DNA of 31,597 bases from a virus: the IMG/VR virus record IMGVR_UViG_3300043425_000640, positions 1 through 31,597 of that record; one strand, written 5' to 3'. The number at the start of each line of letters is the position of its first letter. The first letter of the stretch is position 1. The translations under genes were made by a program, and so were the position numbers. Shown here piece by piece: positions 29,890 through 31,597 of this stretch. The notes under the pieces were generated by a model, which was given only the letters and a program-made list of their open reading frames with translations, ran no database searches and was not told the DNA's origin.

Positions 29890-30313
29890 CTGAGATTGTT
29901 ATCAGGGTATGCGGTATCTGGCTCCATTTCTTCCGGACTGTCAAAGCGACGACCTGCGAGTCGTCACCCCATGCGCCCGCGTCTGTGAGCGCGTCCAGCA
30001 CGGCCTTGGCGAGGTTGTCCACGTCTGGGCGAGGGTATACTGGAGCCGACGGCTTCGGACTGCCGTCCTTGCGGAGTTGGCTTTGCGGGCGGGCAAAGTG
30101 GCAGGTGATTTCGACCGTAACGGGTCCGGTGAAGGACTCGTAAGGCAGCGCGACCCATGGCGTTTTCCACCCCTTGACAATGAGGGCGCGGTACTCATGC
30201 ACCGGGTGTTTCTTCGGCGTGTAAGCGTGGGCAAACGATCCGCGAGCAGTTATCCTCGGCCGCGGCTGAGGCACCGGGTCGCCGTAAACGATCAGGGAAA
30301 CAGGCGGTCTCAT
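29879..30313 (-). CDS. rusA: RusA Holliday junction resolvase, 144 aa
   Basis: Cleaves four-way junctions made during replication or recombination. The metal-binding and catalytic residues are in place: D97 and D99 in YPRPDVDNLAKAVLDAL, K103, and D117/D118 in WGDDSQV; spacing matches E. coli RusA D70, D72, K76 and D91. Length is close to the family norm. The gene overlaps the preceding start by 4 bases and ends CCC TAA C. Confidence 0.88.
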   Translation of the reverse strand: MRPPVSLIVYGDPVPQPRPRITARGSFAHAYTPKKHPVHEYRALIVKGWKTPWVALPYESFTGPVTVEITCHFARPQSQLRKDGSPKPSAPVYPRPDVDNLAKAVLDALTDAGAWGDDSQVVALTVRKKWSQIPHTLITISESP

Positions 30314-30528
30314 AGCATTGACTCCTCCACGAGGTTGTTAGGGGCGACGACCGTGAATCCGTTAGGAGTCAGGCACGCCACGCAGTCGATAAATCCGTCC
30401 TGCTCGGCTACCGGGTGCAGGATGCGGACTTGGGTGCCGCGCTGGAGATGGAGCGTTGCGTGCGGGTCGCCTAGTGATGTGTATCGCTGCACGGTGCAAT
30501 CCTTGGTGATTGTGGCGGATCGGGTCAT
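30310..30528 (-). CDS. Hypothetical protein, 72 aa
   Basis: Begins MTRSATITKDCTVQRYTSLG; short beta-rich sequence resembling a small SH3-like fold, without a named family. Its ATG shares one base with the exonuclease stop (TAATG). The repeated CCTAAC hexamer falls twice near its C-terminal part (PN at 30360 and 30336). Function unknown. Confidence 0.62.
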   Translation of the reverse strand: MTRSATITKDCTVQRYTSLGDPHATLHLQRGTQVRILHPVAEQDGFIDCVACLTPNGFTVVAPNNLVEESML

Positions 30529-31310
30529 TACCAGCGAACGGTTAGGGTTTGAATTTCGCTAGGATACCCAGCCCACTTGCCGGACTGCTGCGCCTGCTGG
30601 TAACGGTCCACGGCGGTCGCCATCAGGTCGGCGCCGCGGCGCATTGCGTCCTCGTCGGCCTGGTAGGCAGCGACGGCATAAGGCGCCTCAGTCTCCGGGA
30701 CCAACCAGATAAAGGCAGGCAGGTAGTCCAGTCGCTCCGCTTGCTGCAACAGGTAGCAATACCACGCAGCCTGCATGTGGTACATCATGCCGCGAGCCTT
30801 CCACCCGAATTTTTCTGCGCTGGCGTCGTTGGTCGTCTTCATATCTAGGATAAAGCGTCGCCCGCTTGCGTCCGTCCCCACGGCGTCCAACAAGCCCTTG
30901 ATGGGTGTTCCGGCGTACTCGCCCACAATCGGGAACTCCCGGAGGTCACAGGCTCGCAGGAGGCTTTGCGCGAGCGGGCTGGTGTTGATGGCGTCAGTAC
31001 AGCCGTGAATTGCGGCGAACGCATCCAGCCCGTAAACCGTGTTAGGGTCGTGGGCCTTGAGCCATTCGCGGCACCATTTCTTGTTCCCGTGCCAGAGGTT
31101 TTCCGGGTCTTCCGGGTTGTGCTCCGGCCTTTGGATGGCAACGACAGGCTCGCCAGTCAGCACCTTGTGTATTTCGGTGCCCATCCGCATCTCCTCGGTG
31201 GGCTCAATCGGGTGTTCCTCCTGCCAGCGGAAATGCGCCGGACTGCGGAGCAAGTGCTTGGCTAGTGAGTAGTTAAGCGCGGAATGTGCGCGATATTCGC
31301 TGATGGTCAT
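30528..31310 (-). CDS. RecE-like PD-(D/E)XK exonuclease, 260 aa
   Basis: 5'-3' double-strand exonuclease of recombination systems (exonuclease VIII, RecE C-terminal type). The GT-H box is MGTEIHKVL (H48), followed by the PD-(D/E)XK strand pair GLLDAV (D142) and FILDMKTT (D156, K158), and the QxxxY box QAAWY (Q180, Y184). A separate annealing protein (RecT-like) is not visible in the window, though it may lie to the right. The ATG is 12 bases after a CCCTAAC that holds the upstream stop codon. Confidence 0.83.
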   Translation of the reverse strand: MTISEYRAHSALNYSLAKHLLRSPAHFRWQEEHPIEPTEEMRMGTEIHKVLTGEPVVAIQRPEHNPEDPENLWHGNKKWCREWLKAHDPNTVYGLDAFAAIHGCTDAINTSPLAQSLLRACDLREFPIVGEYAGTPIKGLLDAVGTDASGRRFILDMKTTNDASAEKFGWKARGMMYHMQAAWYCYLLQQAERLDYLPAFIWLVPETEAPYAVAAYQADEDAMRRGADLMATAVDRYQQAQQSGKWAGYPSEIQTLTVRW

Positions 31311-31322
31311 GGTGTGTGATGG

Positions 31323-31597
31323 TTAGGGTTTCGCCTTCGCGATGGCGGCGCGGGCCTTGTCCATCTCTGTGCTGCCTTCAGTGTATTCCCATTGCTCAAT
31401 CGTTGGGCGTTCGGACTTCGGAATCGCGGAATAGTATTCAATGCGTTTAACCATTGCCTCCAGCGCCTCCAGCAGTTCCGGCGCGGCTGCGACGAGGCGG
31501 GCGTTTGCCTGCGATACGGATTCGCAAATCAGGTGCCCACCGTAGTAATGGACATCATCGGACCCGGTAATTCCCGGAGCCGGATGATCAGAGATAA
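31323..31597 (-). CDS. Hypothetical phage protein, 5'-truncated by the window
   Basis: The C-terminal 91 residues are visible, with the start beyond the right edge. The segment ANARLVAAAPELLEALEAMV is typical of a common small phage family of unknown function, in which RLVAAAPELLEAL is conserved. Ends KAKP followed by TAA C, again with the stop inside CCCTAAC. The residue stretch HYYGGHLICESVSQANARL also fits that family. Confidence 0.75.
   Translation of the reverse strand, partial: ISDHPAPGITGSDDVHYYGGHLICESVSQANARLVAAAPELLEALEAMVKRIEYYSAIPKSERPTIEQWEYTEGSTEMDKARAAIAKAKP

Noticed and set aside
2435-30560. CCTAGC as part of the same strand-biased motif
   Set aside because: Counts are about 19 on the minus strand against 9 on the plus, a much weaker bias than CCTAAC.
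1-31597. Integrase, att site, repressor, tRNA, CRISPR, IS
   Set aside because: None recognised on either strand, so lysogeny cannot be judged.

Overview
The window is one continuous stretch of a tailed-phage genome (free phage or prophage). Every gene I can support is read on the minus strand, so transcription runs from base 31597 toward base 1. The head genes are of the Mu type (gp28-like terminase, DUF935 portal, protease with nested scaffold, F-like and G-like proteins, gp36/gp37-like connectors). The tail set has a tape measure but no recognisable sheath, which suggests a siphovirus. No integrase, repressor, tRNA, IS element or CRISPR array is visible. The DNA is GC-rich. Genes that follow a gap usually have an A/C-rich leader without a clear Shine-Dalgarno. 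I cannot name the host; a Verrucomicrobiota-like host is only a weak guess.

Layout in transcription order. 31.6-27.9 kb: early DNA metabolism, with a RecE/PD-(D/E)XK exonuclease, RusA resolvase, SSB-like protein and small proteins including two DUF551-like paralogs. 27.7-23.0 kb: SNF2-type helicase and overlapping DNA methyltransferase, then a replication initiator carrying a 21-22 bp iteron array inside its gene (probable origin), a DnaC-like loader and zinc-ribbon proteins. 22.9-20.2 kb: a structured intergenic RNA, MazG-like protein, small lipoprotein, M15 endolysin and several tiny zinc or membrane proteins. 20.2-16.9 kb: terminase small subunit, small genes, terminase large subunit. 16.9-16.3 kb: a 77-aa gene followed by three tandem intrinsic terminators. 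16.3-0.4 kb: portal, protease/scaffold, cement, capsid, connector, glycine-rich fibre, tail terminator, tail tube, F-like and G-like proteins, tape measure, and a large tail protein with a second glycine-rich domain. 0.4-0 kb: a possible promoter, a small gene and the leader of the next gene.

Most gene pairs overlap by 4 bases (ATGA or GTGA), so translation is tightly coupled. The most unusual features are: (1) the hexamer CCTAAC, hand-counted about 48 times on the coding strand and about 7 times on the other, used in all reading phases and often containing the stop codon of one gene just before the start of the next; (2) two attenuator-like leaders, before the helicase and initiator genes, where a strong terminator hairpin plus U7 stops only a few bases before the AUG, a short ORF runs into the hairpin, and an upstream segment is perfectly complementary (7 and 9 nt) to a segment inside the hairpin; (3) the iteron origin inside the initiator gene; (4) a roughly 100-nt three-stem RNA at 22760-22860.
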